In this document: positions 7,619-18,142 of the stretch, piece after piece | Layout: the number at the start of each line of letters is the position of its first letter | Position numbering within the stretch: position 1 is the stretch's first letter | Source of the DNA: Mycolicibacterium baixiangningiae | GTDB taxonomy: Bacteria; Actinomycetota; Actinomycetes; Mycobacteriales; Mycobacteriaceae | Direction: 5' to 3' | DNA length: 64,000 nucleotides | Assembly: GCF_016313185.1 (NCBI RefSeq) | Contig: NZ_CP066218.1 | Location: forward strand, 2,170,001 to 2,234,000 | Position numbers and translations under genes: made by a program | Notes under the pieces: generated by a model | Databases searched by the model: none | Told to the model about the DNA's origin: nothing | The model's input: the letters and a program-made list of their open reading frames with translations, nothing else

Positions 7619-10273
7619 GTGACCGCCACCCCTGACGCCCACGCCGAATCCCTGCCCAAGTCGTGGGATCCCGGCGCCGTAGAGGCGGATATCTACCAGG
7701 GCTGGGTGGAGGCCGGGTACTTCACCGCCGATCCCGCCAGCACCAAGCCGGCGTACTCCATCGTGCTGCCGCCGCCCAACGTCACGGGCAGCCTGCACAT
7801 GGGCCACGCGCTCGACCACACGCTGATGGACGCGCTGACCCGGCGCAAGCGCATGCAGGGTTTCGAGGTGCTGTGGCTGCCCGGGATGGACCACGCAGGG
7901 ATCGCCACGCAGACGCTGGTGGAAAAGCAACTCGCGGCCGACGGCAAGACCAAAGAGGACTTCGGCCGCGAGCTGTTCATCGACAAGGTGTGGGACTGGA
8001 AGCGGGAATCCGGCGGCACCATCGGCGCCCAGATGCGCAGGCTCGGTGACGGCGTCGACTGGAGCCGCGACCGGTTCACCATGGACGACGGACTGTCCCG
8101 CGCCGTGCGGACGATCTTCAAGAAGCTCTACGACGCCGGGCTGATCTACCAGGCCGAACGGCTGGTCAACTGGTCGCCGGTGCTCGAGACCGCGATCAGC
8201 GACCTCGAGGTCAAGTACGAGGACGTCGAGGGTGAGCTGGTCTCGTTCCGCTACGGCTCCCTCTCCGACGACGAACCGCACATCATCGTGGCCACCACCC
8301 GGGTGGAGACCATGCTCGGCGACACCGCGATCGCCGTGCACCCCGACGACGAGCGCTACCGCCACCTGGTCGGCACCACGCTGGCCCACCCGTTCTTGGA
8401 TCGTCGCATCATCATTGTGGCCGACACCCACGTGGACCCCGAATTCGGAACGGGCGCAGTCAAAGTCACCCCCGCGCACGATCCCAACGACTTCGAGATC
8501 GGGGTGCGGCACTCGCTGCCGATGCCTTCGATCATGGACACCAAGGGCCGGATCGCGGACACCGGCACGCAGTTCGACGGTATGGACCGCTTCGAGGCGC
8601 GTGTCAAGGTGCGCGAGGCGCTCGCCGAGCAGGGCCGCATCGTCGCCGAGAAGCGCCCCTACCTGCACAGCGTCGGGCACTCCGAACGCAGCGGGGAGCC
8701 GATCGAGCCGCGGCTGTCGCTGCAGTGGTGGGTCAAGGTCGACGCCCTGGCCAAGGCCGCCGGTGACGCGGTGCGCAACGGCCACACCGTGATTCACCCG
8801 CCCAGCCTGGAACCGCGCTGGTTCGCCTGGGTGGACAACATGCACGACTGGTGCATCTCGCGGCAGCTCTGGTGGGGCCACCGGATCCCGATCTGGCACG
8901 GACCCGACGGCGAAACCGTCTGTGTCGGGCCCGACGAAACCCCACCGCCCGGCTGGGAGCAGGACCCTGACGTGCTCGACACGTGGTTCTCCTCGGCGCT
9001 GTGGCCGTTCTCGACGATGGGCTGGCCCGACCGCACCCCCGAACTGGAGAAGTTCTATCCGACCACCGTGCTGGTCACCGGCTACGACATCCTGTTCTTC
9101 TGGGTGGCCCGGATGATGATGTTCGGCACCTTCGTCGCCGACGACCCTGCGATCACCCTCGACGGGCAGCGCAGCGCGAAGGTGCCGTTCGAGAACGTGT
9201 TCCTGCACGGGCTGATACGCGACGAACACGGCCGCAAGATGAGCAAATCGCGTGGCAACGGTATCGACCCGCTCGACTGGGTGGAGGCATTCGGAGCCGA
9301 TGCGCTGCGCTTCACGCTGGCTCGGGGTGCCAGCCCCGGCGGCGACCTCGCGATCGGCGAGGACCACGCCCGGGCGTCGCGCAATTTCGCCACGAAGTTG
9401 TTCAACGCCACGCGATTCGCGTTGATGAACGGCGCCAGCCCGGCGCCGCTGCCGGACACCGCGGCGCTCACCGACGCCGATCGCTGGATCCTCGGCCGGC
9501 TCGAAGAGGTGCGCGCGGAGGTCGATTCCGCCCTCGACGCCTACGAGTTCAGCCGGGCATGCGAAGCGCTCTACCACTTCGCCTGGGACGAGTTCTGTGA
9601 CTGGTACGTCGAGCTAGCGAAAGTGCAACTCGGAGAAGGAGTTTCGCACACCACGGCGGTACTCGCCGCGGTACTCGACGCCCTGCTCAAGCTGCTGCAC
9701 CCGGTCATGCCGTTCGTCACAGAGGTGCTCTGGAAGACGCTGACCGGCGGTGAGTCACTGGTCGTCGCCGACTGGCCGGAGCCGTCCGGGTTTCCGCTCG
9801 ATATCGCTGCGGCACAACGCATCTCGGACGCCCAGAAGTTGATCACCGAGGTGCGTCGGTTCCGCAGCGACCAGGGCCTCGCCGACCGGCAGCGGGTGCC
9901 GGCCAGGTTGTCCGACATCGGCGCCGCCGGATTGGACGAGCACGTTCCCGCGGTACGCGCGCTGGCCTGGCTGACCGATCCGGGCGAGGGTTTCACCCCG
10001 TCGGCGTCGGTGGAGGTGCGGCTGTCGGGCGGGACCGTCGTGGTGGAGGTCGACACGTCGGGCACCGTGGACGTCGCCGCCGAACGCCGCCGGCTGGAGA
10101 AGGACCTCGCCGCCGCGCAGAAGGAGCTGTCGGGTACCGCCGCGAAGCTGGGTAACGACGCGTTCCTCGCCAAGGCCCCCGCGGAGGTGGTCGACAAGAT
10201 CCGCGCCCGCCAGCAGGTGGCGCGCGAAGAGGTCGACCGGATCAACGCCCGCCTCGCCGGACTGCCGTACTGA
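7619..10273 (+). CDS. valS: Valine-tRNA ligase
   Basis: Class I aminoacyl-tRNA synthetase of 884 residues, charging tRNA-Val with valine. Signature HIGH-type motif in [17 protein letters not shown] (about residues 53-66) and KMSKS in [12 protein letters not shown] (about 540). The editing domain between them is present ([43 protein letters not shown]). The C-terminus has the usual valyl coiled-coil arm ([20 protein letters not shown]...). GTG start with the upstream -10 box. The stop overlaps folC by one base (TGATG), so valS, folC and the DUF4233 gene form one operon. Confidence 0.98.
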   Translation: MTATPDAHAESLPKSWDPGAVEADIYQGWVEAGYFTADPASTKPAYSIVLPPPNVTGSLHMGHALDHTLMDALTRRKRMQGFEVLWLPGMDHAGIATQTLVEKQLAADGKTKEDFGRELFIDKVWDWKRESGGTIGAQMRRLGDGVDWSRDRFTMDDGLSRAVRTIFKKLYDAGLIYQAERLVNWSPVLETAISDLEVKYEDVEGELVSFRYGSLSDDEPHIIVATTRVETMLGDTAIAVHPDDERYRHLVGTTLAHPFLDRRIIIVADTHVDPEFGTGAVKVTPAHDPNDFEIGVRHSLPMPSIMDTKGRIADTGTQFDGMDRFEARVKVREALAEQGRIVAEKRPYLHSVGHSERSGEPIEPRLSLQWWVKVDALAKAAGDAVRNGHTVIHPPSLEPRWFAWVDNMHDWCISRQLWWGHRIPIWHGPDGETVCVGPDETPPPGWEQDPDVLDTWFSSALWPFSTMGWPDRTPELEKFYPTTVLVTGYDILFFWVARMMMFGTFVADDPAITLDGQRSAKVPFENVFLHGLIRDEHGRKMSKSRGNGIDPLDWVEAFGADALRFTLARGASPGGDLAIGEDHARASRNFATKLFNATRFALMNGASPAPLPDTAALTDADRWILGRLEEVRAEVDSALDAYEFSRACEALYHFAWDEFCDWYVELAKVQLGEGVSHTTAVLAAVLDALLKLLHPVMPFVTEVLWKTLTGGESLVVADWPEPSGFPLDIAAAQRISDAQKLITEVRRFRSDQGLADRQRVPARLSDIGAAGLDEHVPAVRALAWLTDPGEGFTPSASVEVRLSGGTVVVEVDTSGTVDVAAERRRLEKDLAAAQKELSGTAAKLGNDAFLAKAPAEVVDKIRARQQVAREEVDRINARLAGLPY

Positions 10274-11682
10274 TGAGTCGACCCGAGCCCACCCCCGACG
10301 AGATCGCCGCCCTGCTGCAGGTCGAGCACCTGCTCGATCAGCGATGGCCGGAGACCAAACTCGAACCGAGCACCGCGCGGATCAGCGCGCTGCTCGAGAT
10401 GCTCGGTTCACCCCAACGCGGGTACCCGTCGATCCACGTCGCCGGGACCAACGGCAAGACCTCGGTGGCCCGGATGATCGACTCACTGCTGAGGGCACTG
10501 AGCCGCCGCACCGGCCGCACCACCAGCCCGCACCTGCAGTCGGCGGTCGAGCGCATCGCGATCGACGGCGAGGCGATATCGCCCGCCCGATACGTCGAGG
10601 TCTACCGCGAGATTGAACCGTTCGTCCTGATGGTCGACCAGCAGTCCGAAGCGGCGGGCGGACCGAGGCTGAGCAAGTTCGAGGTGCTCACGGCCATGGC
10701 CTTCGCCGCGTTCGCCGACGCACCCGTCGACGTCGCGATCGTCGAAGTCGGCATGGGCGGACGGTGGGACGCCACCAACGTCGTCGACGCCCCGGTTGCC
10801 GTGATCACCCCGATCGGCATCGACCACGCCGACTACCTCGGCGACACCCTCGCCGAGATCGCAGGGGAGAAGGCGGGTATCATCACCCGCCAGCCCGACG
10901 ACCTCGTCCCGACCGACACCGTGGCGGTGATCGGCCGCCAGGCGCCCGAGGCCATGGAGGTGCTACTGGCGCAGGCGCTCCGTGTCGATGCCGCGGTGGC
11001 CCGGGAGGACTCCGAGTTCACCGTGCTGTCCCGTCAGGTCGCCGTCGGCGGGCAGGTACTCGAACTACAGGGTCTCGGCGGTGTGTATCCGGAGATCTTC
11101 CTGCCGCTGCACGGCGAACATCAGGCGCACAACGCGGTGCTCGCACTGGCGGCGGTCGAGGCGTTCTTCGGCGCCGGTGCGCAGCGGCAACTCGACATCG
11201 ACGCGGTGCGTGCCGGTTTCGCCGCCGCGTCCAGCCCCGGCCGGCTCGAGCGGCTCCGCAGCGCGCCGACGGTGTTCATCGACGCCGCGCACAACCCCGC
11301 CGGCGCGGCCGCCCTGGCCGACGCGCTGCAGTCCGAATTCGACTTCCGCTTCCTCATCGGGGTGGTGTCGGTGATGGGTGACAAGGACGTCGACGGCATC
11401 CTCGCGGCGCTGGAGCCGGCGTTCGACCAGATCGTCGTCACCCACAACGGGTCTCCGCGGGCACTCGAGGTCGAGGCGCTGGCCGTGCGGGCGGAGGAAC
11501 GGTTCGGCCCCGAGCGGGTCATCCGGGCGGCCACGCTGCCCGACGCGATCGAGACCGCGACCGCTGTGGTCGAAGATTCCAGCAGCGGTGGCGAGGGACT
11601 TTCCGGAGCGGGGATCGTCATCACCGGTTCGGTCGTCACCGCCGGGGCCGCACGCACCCTGTTCGGACGGGACCCGCAGTGA
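10273..11682 (+). CDS. folC: Bifunctional dihydrofolate/folylpolyglutamate synthase
   Basis: A 469-residue Mur-ligase-fold enzyme that adds glutamate to dihydropteroate and folates using ATP. The P-loop is HVAGTNGKTSVARM (about residues 55-68), the Mur-ligase signature EVGMGGRWDATNVVD follows, and IGIDHADYLGDTLAEIAGEKAGII is the FolC family motif. The C-terminal domain carries VFIDAAHNPAGAAALADAL. It starts on the last base of the valS stop and overlaps the next gene by 4 bp (GTGA). Confidence 0.96.
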   Translation: MSRPEPTPDEIAALLQVEHLLDQRWPETKLEPSTARISALLEMLGSPQRGYPSIHVAGTNGKTSVARMIDSLLRALSRRTGRTTSPHLQSAVERIAIDGEAISPARYVEVYREIEPFVLMVDQQSEAAGGPRLSKFEVLTAMAFAAFADAPVDVAIVEVGMGGRWDATNVVDAPVAVITPIGIDHADYLGDTLAEIAGEKAGIITRQPDDLVPTDTVAVIGRQAPEAMEVLLAQALRVDAAVAREDSEFTVLSRQVAVGGQVLELQGLGGVYPEIFLPLHGEHQAHNAVLALAAVEAFFGAGAQRQLDIDAVRAGFAAASSPGRLERLRSAPTVFIDAAHNPAGAAALADALQSEFDFRFLIGVVSVMGDKDVDGILAALEPAFDQIVVTHNGSPRALEVEALAVRAEERFGPERVIRAATLPDAIETATAVVEDSSSGGEGLSGAGIVITGSVVTAGAARTLFGRDPQ

Positions 11683-12110
11683 TCGATCAGCCACCGAGCG
11701 ATCAGCCACCGGGCGATCAACCGCCGGGCGACCCCCAGCGGCCCGACCCGTGGCGCAGCTTCCGCGGCGTGATGGCCGGGACGTTGATCCTGGAGGCCAT
11801 CGTGGTGCTGCTGGCGCTGCCGGTGGTGTCCCTCTCCGACGGCGGCTTCAAGGCGACGAGCGGCGGCTTCCTGATCTGCTTCGCCGTCGTGCTGGTGCTG
11901 CTCTGCGGTGTCCAGGGGCGGCCCTGGGCGCTGTGGGTGAACTTCGGGCTGCAGGCGGTGCTGATCGCGGGTTTCCTGGTCGACGCGGCGATCGGCTTCA
12001 TCGGGGTGGTGTTCGCCGCCGTCTGGGGGCTGATCGTCTACCTGCGCGCCGAGGTCAGACGGCGTGAGCAGCGCGGGCTGCTGCCTGGCCAGCAGAGCGC
12101 CCAGGACTGA
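11679..12110 (+). CDS. DUF4233 family membrane protein (Rv2446c-type)
   Basis: A 143-residue integral membrane protein of unknown function with about four hydrophobic segments between residues 28 and 128 ([73 protein letters not shown]). The N-terminus has three near-repeats [15 protein letters not shown] encoded by a 15-bp tandem repeat (11682-11730 region). Its GTG start overlaps the folC stop codon. Conserved position downstream of folC matches Rv2446c. Confidence 0.8.
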   Translation: MIDQPPSDQPPGDQPPGDPQRPDPWRSFRGVMAGTLILEAIVVLLALPVVSLSDGGFKATSGGFLICFAVVLVLLCGVQGRPWALWVNFGLQAVLIAGFLVDAAIGFIGVVFAAVWGLIVYLRAEVRRREQRGLLPGQQSAQD

Positions 12111-12128
12111 CCGGCCCGCGTGCTGCAG

Positions 12129-12134
12129 TACGCT
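12129..12134 (+). promoter_or_regulatory. -10 box for a leaderless ndk transcript
   Basis: TACGCT ends 8 bases before the GTG at 12142, and no ribosome-binding site precedes that GTG. Both facts favour a leaderless mRNA. Confidence 0.5.
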
Positions 12135-12141
12135 GTGCGCC

Positions 12142-12552
12142 GTGACTGAGCGGACCCTGGTTCTGATCAAGCCCGACGGCGTGCAACGGCACCTCGTCGG
12201 GGAAATCCTCGGACGGATCGAGCGGAAGGGCCTGACCATCGCGGCTCTCGAGCTGAAGACGGTCAGCGACGATCTGGCGCGGAGCCATTACGCCGAGCAC
12301 GAGGGCAAGCCGTTCTTCGGTTCGCTGTTGGAATTCATCACCTCCGGGCCCGTGGTCGCCGCGATCGTGGAGGGCCCGCGCGCCGTGGCCGCGTTCCGTC
12401 AGATCGCCGGCGCCACCGATCCCGTAGAGAAGGCCACACCCGGCACCATCCGCGGTGACCTGGCCCTGGTGACCCAGGACAACCTGGTGCACGGCTCCGA
12501 CTCGCCGGACTCCGCGGTCCGCGAGATCGAACTCTGGTTCCCCGGCCGCTGA
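12142..12552 (+). CDS. ndk: Nucleoside diphosphate kinase
   Basis: A 136-residue enzyme that equilibrates NTP and NDP pools through a phosphohistidine intermediate. Key parts: [15 protein letters not shown] at the N-terminus, the active-site histidine at about residue 117 in [12 protein letters not shown], and RGDLALV. GTG 12142 is preferred over an in-frame start 26 codons upstream because it gives the canonical Ndk N-terminus and lies correctly behind a -10 box. Position before rne matches Rv2445c. Confidence 0.96.
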   Translation: MTERTLVLIKPDGVQRHLVGEILGRIERKGLTIAALELKTVSDDLARSHYAEHEGKPFFGSLLEFITSGPVVAAIVEGPRAVAAFRQIAGATDPVEKATPGTIRGDLALVTQDNLVHGSDSPDSAVREIELWFPGR

Positions 12553-12559
12553 CGTTGTG

Positions 12560-12584
12560 GCGGCGCCTGGTCGGCCGGCGCCGC
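12560..12584 (+). terminator. Hairpin after ndk
   Basis: GCGGCGCC and GGCGCCGC form an 8-bp stem with a 9-nt loop 8 bases after the ndk stop. There is no T run, so it is either an intrinsic terminator of the mycobacterial T-poor type or a structure in the long (about 260-nt) rne upstream region. Confidence 0.45.
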
Positions 12585-12845
12585 GTCGTATGGGATACTG
12601 GTCGCGGGTAGCCGGACTTCAACCAGAGTTCGTCGCCCGAATGAAGACTTAGACGTGCGCGACCACCGCTACCGCGGTGCGGCGCCGACCGTCCAGCCGT
12701 CATTCAGCCAGGCACTGAGTGGGTTCTGACCTGGGGCCCCTTGGAGCGAGACCACACAAGCCCGGGGAAGTCCTACCGGGTACAACAGCGGAAGCCCTCG
12801 CGTGGCCGCGTCGATACGACGCGCCCGGGGGCTTGAGGAGAATAC

Positions 12846-15845
12846 GTGGCCGACAGTGAAAATACTCAAGCCCAAGACTCAACGGACTCTTCACAAGAGG
12901 CTCAGCCTCGAGAAAGACTTCCCGAACGCCTGAGGGTGCATTCGCTGGCCCGCGTGCTGGGCACCACCAGCAGGCGTGTCCTCGACGCGCTGACCGAACT
13001 CGACGGACGCGCACGTAGCGCGCACTCGACGATCGACAAGACCGAGGCCGAGAAGGTGCGCGAAGTGCTCGCGGCCAACGGGGACACCCCGGCCGAAGCC
13101 GTCGCCGTAGAAGCCCCGGCTGCTGAAGCCCCGGCCGTCGAGGCAGCGGCCACCGCCGAGGCCCCCGCGGTCCCGGAGATCTCCGAAGTGGCGGTCGAGA
13201 CCGTCGAGGTGTCGGTCGAGGTCGCCGCCGACGACCAGCCCGAACCCGAAACCCCCGACGCCGACGGTCTGGACGCCGACGAGGAGCCGGAGTCTCGGCT
13301 GATCCTCGAGACGGCCACCGTCGAGCGGGCGGACTACCTGCCGCTCTTCGTCGCGCCCCAACCGGTGCGGTTCGAACCCGTCGACGAAGACGACGACGAC
13401 GAGGATGAGGACGACGACACGGGCGCGTCGGCCGACTCCGACGACGACGACGAATCCGAGCGGCCTGCCGCACGGAGGCGTCGGCGCGGACGCCGCGGCC
13501 GCGGGCGTGGCCGTGGTGAGCAGAGCGACGAAAACGGCGATCTCGACGCCGCCGACGGCGCTGAGCCGAAGACCGACGGTCAGGCCGAGTCCGACGAGGA
13601 CACCTCCGACGACTCCGACGACTGCGACGACGAAGGATCCGACGAGGACGCCGCGGGCGGTGACGGCAGCTCGCGCAGGCGGCGCCGTCGGCGGCGGCGC
13701 AAGTCCGGCGCGTCGGACGACTCCGACAACGCCTCACCTGACGATCCGCCCAACACCGTCGTGCACGAGCGTCCGCCGCGCGAGCGCGGCAGCAAGTCGA
13801 CCGACAGTGGCGACAACGAGATCCAGGGCATCAGCGGTTCGACGCGGTTGGAGGCCAAGCGGCAGCGCCGTCGTGACGGTCGCGACGCGGGACGGCGGCG
13901 CCCGCCGATCTTGTCCGAGGCCGAATTCCTCGCCCGCCGCGAAGCCGTCCAACGCGTCATGGTGGTGCGCGACAAGGTCCGCACCGAACCGCCGCACGAA
14001 GGTGCGCGCTATACCCAGATCGCGGTCCTCGAGGACGGCGTCGTCGTCGAGCACTTCGTGACGTCGCCGGCGTCGGCGTCGCTGGTCGGCAACATCTACC
14101 TCGGCATCGTGCAGAACGTGCTGCCCTCGATGGAGGCGGCGTTCGTCGACATCGGCCGCGGCCGCAACGGCGTGCTCTACGCCGGTGAGGTGAACTGGGA
14201 GGCCGCCGGCCTCGGGGGCCAGAACCGCAAGATCGAACAGGCGCTCAAACCCGGCGACTATGTCGTCGTCCAGGTCAGCAAGGATCCCGTCGGACACAAG
14301 GGCGCCCGCCTGACGACGCAGGTGTCGCTGGCCGGCCGCTACCTCGTCTACGTGCCGGGCGCATCGTCCACCGGGATCAGCCGCAAACTGCCCGACACCG
14401 AGCGGCAACGGCTCAAGGAAATCCTGCGCGAGGTGGTGCCCACCGACGCAGGCGTCATCATCCGCACCGCGTCCGAGGGTGTCAAGGAAGACGACATCCG
14501 CTCCGACGTGAACCGGCTGCAGGAGCGGTGGACGCAGATCGAGGCCAAAGCCACCGAGATCACCGGTAAGAAGGCCGGCGCGGCCGTCGCGCTGTACGAA
14601 GAGCCCGACGTGCTGGTCAAGGTGATCCGCGACCTGTTCAATGAGGACTTCTCCGGGCTGATCGTGTCCGGTGACGAAGCCTGGAGCACCATCAATTCCT
14701 ACGTCGAGTCCGTCGCCCCCGACCTGATGCCGCGGCTGACCAAGTACGAACCGGCCGGCGGGAATGACGGACCGGACGTGTTCGCCGTGCACCGCATCGA
14801 CGAGCAGCTCGCCAAGGCCATGGACCGCAGGGTGTGGCTGCCGTCGGGCGGCACCCTGGTCATCGACCGCACCGAGGCGATGACGGTCGTCGACGTCAAC
14901 ACCGGCAAGTTCACCGGGTCGGGCGGCAACCTCGAGCAGACCGTCACCCGCAACAACCTCGAGGCCGCCGAGGAGATCGTCCGCCAGCTCCGGCTGCGCG
15001 ACATCGGCGGCATCATCGTCATCGACTTCATCGACATGGTGCTCGAGTCGAACCGTGATCTGGTGCTGCGGCGGCTGACCGAGGCGCTGGGCCGTGACCG
15101 CACGCGCCACCAGGTGTCCGAGGTGACGTCGCTGGGCCTGGTCCAGTTGACCCGTAAACGCCTGGGCACCGGACTGATCGAGGCGTTCTCCACCCCGTGT
15201 CCGCACTGCGGGGGCCGCGGGATCGTGCTGCACGGCGATCCGATCGACAATGCTTCGGCGGGCAACGGTCGCAAGTCCGAACCGGGCACCGGCCGGCGCA
15301 GTAAGCGCGGCAAGAAGGCTGCCAAGCCCGAGGAGGTGCCGGTGGTCAAGGTCCCGCCGCACCCCGCAGGTGAGCACCCGATGTTCAAGGCGATGGCCGC
15401 CGCCACCGGCGGACATCCCGAGGACGACGAGGACTCCGACGACGACTCGGCCGACGAGACGCCCCGCATTCTCGAGGCCGACGCGGAGAAGGTGCACGAC
15501 GCCGTCGCCGAAGAACTCGACGACGAGGACTTCGAGGATTCGGACGAGGATTCGGACGAGGATTCGGACGACGACTCCGATGAGTCCGAGGACGACGAGA
15601 TCGAACTCGACGACGACGACGATGAAGACGACGAAGACGACGACATCGAGGTCATCGACGACGACGAGGACTCCGAGGACGATGACGAGGACTCCGAGGA
15701 CTCCGAGGACGACGCGCCTGATGAGTCTGATGACGAGCCCGAGGAAGACGACGAACTGGAGGAACCCGAGGTGATCGCGGCGCCCGTGCGGCGTCCGCGG
15801 CGGCGTGCTGCGGCACGTCCGGCGGGTCCGCCCAGCGGCGAGTAG
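12846..15845 (+). CDS. rne: Ribonuclease E/G family endoribonuclease
   Basis: A 999-residue endoribonuclease, central to mRNA decay and rRNA processing. GTG start with GAGGAG five bases upstream. Residues about 80-340 are a low-complexity mix of acidic, Ala/Val and Arg blocks, as in actinobacterial RNase E. The catalytic core has the S1 domain (NIYLGIVQNVLPSMEAAFVD, from about 413), the DNase I-like part (VVDVNTGKF, RQLRLRDIGGIIVIDFIDM) and the zinc-link CPHCGG (about 783). The C-terminal tail is extremely Asp/Glu/Ser-rich and ends with an Arg/Pro-rich block. The 293-bp gap to ndk holds its leader. Confidence 0.96.
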   Translation: MADSENTQAQDSTDSSQEAQPRERLPERLRVHSLARVLGTTSRRVLDALTELDGRARSAHSTIDKTEAEKVREVLAANGDTPAEAVAVEAPAAEAPAVEAAATAEAPAVPEISEVAVETVEVSVEVAADDQPEPETPDADGLDADEEPESRLILETATVERADYLPLFVAPQPVRFEPVDEDDDDEDEDDDTGASADSDDDDESERPAARRRRRGRRGRGRGRGEQSDENGDLDAADGAEPKTDGQAESDEDTSDDSDDCDDEGSDEDAAGGDGSSRRRRRRRRRKSGASDDSDNASPDDPPNTVVHERPPRERGSKSTDSGDNEIQGISGSTRLEAKRQRRRDGRDAGRRRPPILSEAEFLARREAVQRVMVVRDKVRTEPPHEGARYTQIAVLEDGVVVEHFVTSPASASLVGNIYLGIVQNVLPSMEAAFVDIGRGRNGVLYAGEVNWEAAGLGGQNRKIEQALKPGDYVVVQVSKDPVGHKGARLTTQVSLAGRYLVYVPGASSTGISRKLPDTERQRLKEILREVVPTDAGVIIRTASEGVKEDDIRSDVNRLQERWTQIEAKATEITGKKAGAAVALYEEPDVLVKVIRDLFNEDFSGLIVSGDEAWSTINSYVESVAPDLMPRLTKYEPAGGNDGPDVFAVHRIDEQLAKAMDRRVWLPSGGTLVIDRTEAMTVVDVNTGKFTGSGGNLEQTVTRNNLEAAEEIVRQLRLRDIGGIIVIDFIDMVLESNRDLVLRRLTEALGRDRTRHQVSEVTSLGLVQLTRKRLGTGLIEAFSTPCPHCGGRGIVLHGDPIDNASAGNGRKSEPGTGRRSKRGKKAAKPEEVPVVKVPPHPAGEHPMFKAMAAATGGHPEDDEDSDDDSADETPRILEADAEKVHDAVAEELDDEDFEDSDEDSDEDSDDDSDESEDDEIELDDDDDEDDEDDDIEVIDDDEDSEDDDEDSEDSEDDAPDESDDEPEEDDELEEPEVIAAPVRRPRRRAAARPAGPPSGE
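15534..15569 (+). repeat. 12-bp tandem repeat inside the rne tail
   Basis: Three exact copies of GAGGATTCGGAC encode an EDSD repeat in the acidic C-terminal region. Surrounding GAC/GAG/TCC codons are near-repeats, so this tract is likely to vary in length among strains. Confidence 0.8.
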
Positions 15846-15850
15846 GCGGT

Positions 15851-15880
15851 TTGACCCTTTACCTGCTGGTCACGTACCCT
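15851..15880 (+). promoter_or_regulatory. Promoter for rplU-rpmA
   Basis: TTGACC (15851-15856) and TACCCT (15875-15880) are separated by 18 bp and match mycobacterial SigA -35 and TANNNT -10 elements. The predicted start near 15887 gives a leader of about 120 nt. A 7-bp inverted repeat CTGGTCA/TGACCAG (15866-15887) overlaps the promoter. Confidence 0.5.
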
Positions 15881-16007
15881 TGACCAGTTGCCGCCAGGCT
15901 CACTGCCGGCGGCGGTGGGATCGAATCGACACCCGCACCCAGACCCGCGCACGCAACCTCCGGGTAAGGCAGTGCGCGTAACGGCTACGGAAGAGGACTA
16001 GGACACG

Positions 16008-16319
16008 ATGGCGAGCTACGCAATCGTCAAGACCGGCGGCAAGCAGTACAAGGTCGCCGTTGGTGACGTGGTCAAGGTCGAGAAGCTCGACACCGAGCCG
16101 GGCGCGTCGGTGTCGCTGCCGGTCGCTCTGGTCGTCGACGGGGCCAACGTCACCACCAAGGCCGATGACCTGGCCAAGGTCGCGGTCACCGGTGAGGTGC
16201 TCGAGCACACCAAGGGCCCCAAGATCCGGATCCACAAGTTCAAGAACAAGACCGGCTATCACAAGCGTCAGGGCCACCGTCAGCAGCTGACGGTCCTGAA
16301 GGTCACCGGCATCAAGTAG
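16008..16319 (+). CDS. rplU: 50S ribosomal protein L21
   Basis: 103 residues, matching the L21 family length. N-terminal [27 protein letters not shown] is diagnostic, and the C-terminus has the L21 signature [21 protein letters not shown]. It binds 23S rRNA in the large subunit. It sits 13 bp before rpmA in the usual L21-L27-Obg order. Confidence 0.98.
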   Translation: MASYAIVKTGGKQYKVAVGDVVKVEKLDTEPGASVSLPVALVVDGANVTTKADDLAKVAVTGEVLEHTKGPKIRIHKFKNKTGYHKRQGHRQQLTVLKVTGIK

Positions 16320-16332
16320 CGGAGGCGTAGAC

Positions 16333-16593
16333 ATGGCACACAAGAAGGGCGCGTCCAGTTCGCGCAACGGTCGTGACTCCAATGCCCAGCGCCTCGGCGT
16401 CAAGCGTTTCGGCGGCCAGGTCGTCAAGGCCGGCGAGATCCTCGTGCGGCAGCGCGGCACCCACTTCCATCCGGGAGTGAACGTCGGCCGCGGCGGCGAC
16501 GACACGCTGTTCGCCACCGCTCCGGGCTCTGTCGAGTTCGGCAGCCGGCGCGGCCGCAAGACGATCAACATCGTTCCGGTCGTTCGGGACTGA
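16333..16593 (+). CDS. rpmA: 50S ribosomal protein L27
   Basis: 86 residues. [29 protein letters not shown] and the L27 signature [28 protein letters not shown] identify it; the N-terminal tail reaches the peptidyl transferase centre. The N-terminus has no processed extension of the Firmicutes type. GGAGG lies just upstream of the ATG, and a large hairpin follows before obg. Confidence 0.98.
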   Translation: MAHKKGASSSRNGRDSNAQRLGVKRFGGQVVKAGEILVRQRGTHFHPGVNVGRGGDDTLFATAPGSVEFGSRRGRKTINIVPVVRD

Positions 16594-16602
16594 CACCACC
16601 CG

Positions 16603-16682
16603 GGACTTACGCCAATGTGAAGCTGCTGCGAATTTCCCCCGGGATACTCGCAGCAGCTTCACGTTCGGTGAGAGGTAAGTCC
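16603..16682 (+). promoter_or_regulatory. Large nested hairpin between rpmA and obg
   Basis: Arms 16617-16631 and 16648-16662 are 15-bp perfect complements (GTGAAGCTGCTGCGA), extendable to 18 bp with one G-U pair, around a 16-nt loop. An outer pair GGACTTAC (16603-16610) and GTAAGTCC (16675-16682) closes it. The right side touches the obg ribosome site GAGAGG (16670-16675) and ends 3 bases before its ATG. It may attenuate transcription, be a processing site, or mask obg translation. Confidence 0.7.
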
Positions 16683-16684
16683 TG

Positions 16685-18142
16685 ATGCCCCGGTTCGTCG
16701 ACCGCGTCGTCATCCACGCGAAGGCGGGCAACGGTGGCAACGGCTGCGCCTCTGTGCACCGCGAGAAGTTCAAACCGCTCGGGGGTCCCGACGGCGGTAC
16801 CGGTGGACGCGGCGGCAGCATCGTGCTGGTCGTCGACCCGCAGGTGCACACCCTGCTCGACTTCCACTTCCATCCGCATGTCGTGGCCCCGTCCGGTAAA
16901 CAGGGCGCGGGCAGCAACCGCGACGGCGCGGCCGGCTCGGATCTCGAGGTCAAGGTGCCCGACGGCACCGTCGTACTCGACGAAGAGGGCCGCGTGCTGG
17001 CCGATCTCGTCGGCGCGGGCACCCGGTTCGAAGCCGCGGCCGGCGGTCGCGGCGGCCTCGGCAACGCGGCGCTGGCCTCCCGGTCCCGCAGGGCTCCCGG
17101 GTTCGCGCTGCTGGGCGAGAAGGGTCAGATCCGCGAACTCACCCTCGAGCTGAAGACGGTCGCCGACATCGGCCTGATCGGTTTCCCCTCGGCGGGTAAA
17201 TCTTCACTGGTCTCGACGATCTCGGCGGCCAAGCCGAAGATCGCCGACTACCCGTTCACCACGCTGGTGCCCAACCTCGGCGTGGTCTCGGCAGGGGAGC
17301 ACACCTTCACCGTGGCCGACGTGCCCGGCCTGATCCCCGGCGCCTCCGAAGGACGTGGGCTCGGCCTGGAATTCCTGCGCCACATCGAACGCTGCGCGGT
17401 GCTGGTGCACGTCATCGACTGCGCGACCATGGAACCCGGCCGTGACCCGGTCTCCGACATCGAGGCGCTCGAAGCCGAACTGGCTGCCTACCGCCCCACA
17501 TTGCAGGGCGACTCGACGCTGGGCGACCTCGCCGATCGCCCACGTGCGGTGGTGCTGAACAAGATCGACGTGCCCGACGCCCGGGAACTGGCCGACTTCC
17601 TCCGCGACGAGATCTCAGAGCGGTTCGGCTGGCCGGTGTTCGCGGTCTCCACCGTGACGCGAGAAGGTCTGCGGCCGTTGATCTTCGCGCTGTGGGACAT
17701 GGTCAGCGCCTACCGCGAGGCGCAGCCGCCGGTCGTGCCGCGCCGCCCGATCATCCGGCCCATCGCCGTCGACGAGACCGGATTCTCCGTTCAGCCCGAC
17801 GGGGAGGGTGGGTTCGTGGTGCGCGGCGCCCGCCCCGAACGGTGGATCAACCAAACCGATTTCGACAATGCCGAGGCCGTCGGCTACCTGGGCGACCGGT
17901 TGGCCCGCCTCGGTGTCGAAGACGAGCTGCTGCGGCTCGGCGCCAAGCCGGGATGCGCGGTGACGATCGGCGACGTGACATTCGACTGGGAACCGCAGAC
18001 ACCGGCCGGCGTGGATGTGCAGATGTCCGGGCGCGGCACCGACCTCCGGCTCGAGCAGACCGACCGCATTTCGGCCGCCGAACGCAAGATCGCCCGGCGG
18101 GAGCGCCGCCAGTCCGGCGACGAGCCCGGCGGTGAGGAGTGA
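16685..18142 (+). CDS. obg: Obg family GTPase
   Basis: A 485-residue ribosome-associated GTPase involved in 50S maturation and growth control. The N-terminal glycine-rich Obg fold ([37 protein letters not shown]) covers about residues 1-158. The G domain follows, with G1 [11 protein letters not shown]3 [16 protein letters not shown] and G4 NKID. The C-terminal OCT domain ([32 protein letters not shown]...) and a basic tail complete it. ATG at 16685. Its last 4 bp overlap proB (GTGA), so the pair is co-transcribed. Confidence 0.97.
   Translation: MPRFVDRVVIHAKAGNGGNGCASVHREKFKPLGGPDGGTGGRGGSIVLVVDPQVHTLLDFHFHPHVVAPSGKQGAGSNRDGAAGSDLEVKVPDGTVVLDEEGRVLADLVGAGTRFEAAAGGRGGLGNAALASRSRRAPGFALLGEKGQIRELTLELKTVADIGLIGFPSAGKSSLVSTISAAKPKIADYPFTTLVPNLGVVSAGEHTFTVADVPGLIPGASEGRGLGLEFLRHIERCAVLVHVIDCATMEPGRDPVSDIEALEAELAAYRPTLQGDSTLGDLADRPRAVVLNKIDVPDARELADFLRDEISERFGWPVFAVSTVTREGLRPLIFALWDMVSAYREAQPPVVPRRPIIRPIAVDETGFSVQPDGEGGFVVRGARPERWINQTDFDNAEAVGYLGDRLARLGVEDELLRLGAKPGCAVTIGDVTFDWEPQTPAGVDVQMSGRGTDLRLEQTDRISAAERKIARRERRQSGDEPGGEE

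Noticed and set aside
7154..9577. 807-codon open frame on the minus strand opposite valS
   Set aside because: High-GC antisense shadow: its translation is rich in Arg, Gly, His and Val with no domain, while the plus strand encodes a perfect valine-tRNA ligase.
10220..10240. Further copies of the GATGAGCC repeat at 10220 and 48450
   Set aside because: Only the CGCGAAGAG end matches, which arises by chance from common Arg-Glu-Glu codons.
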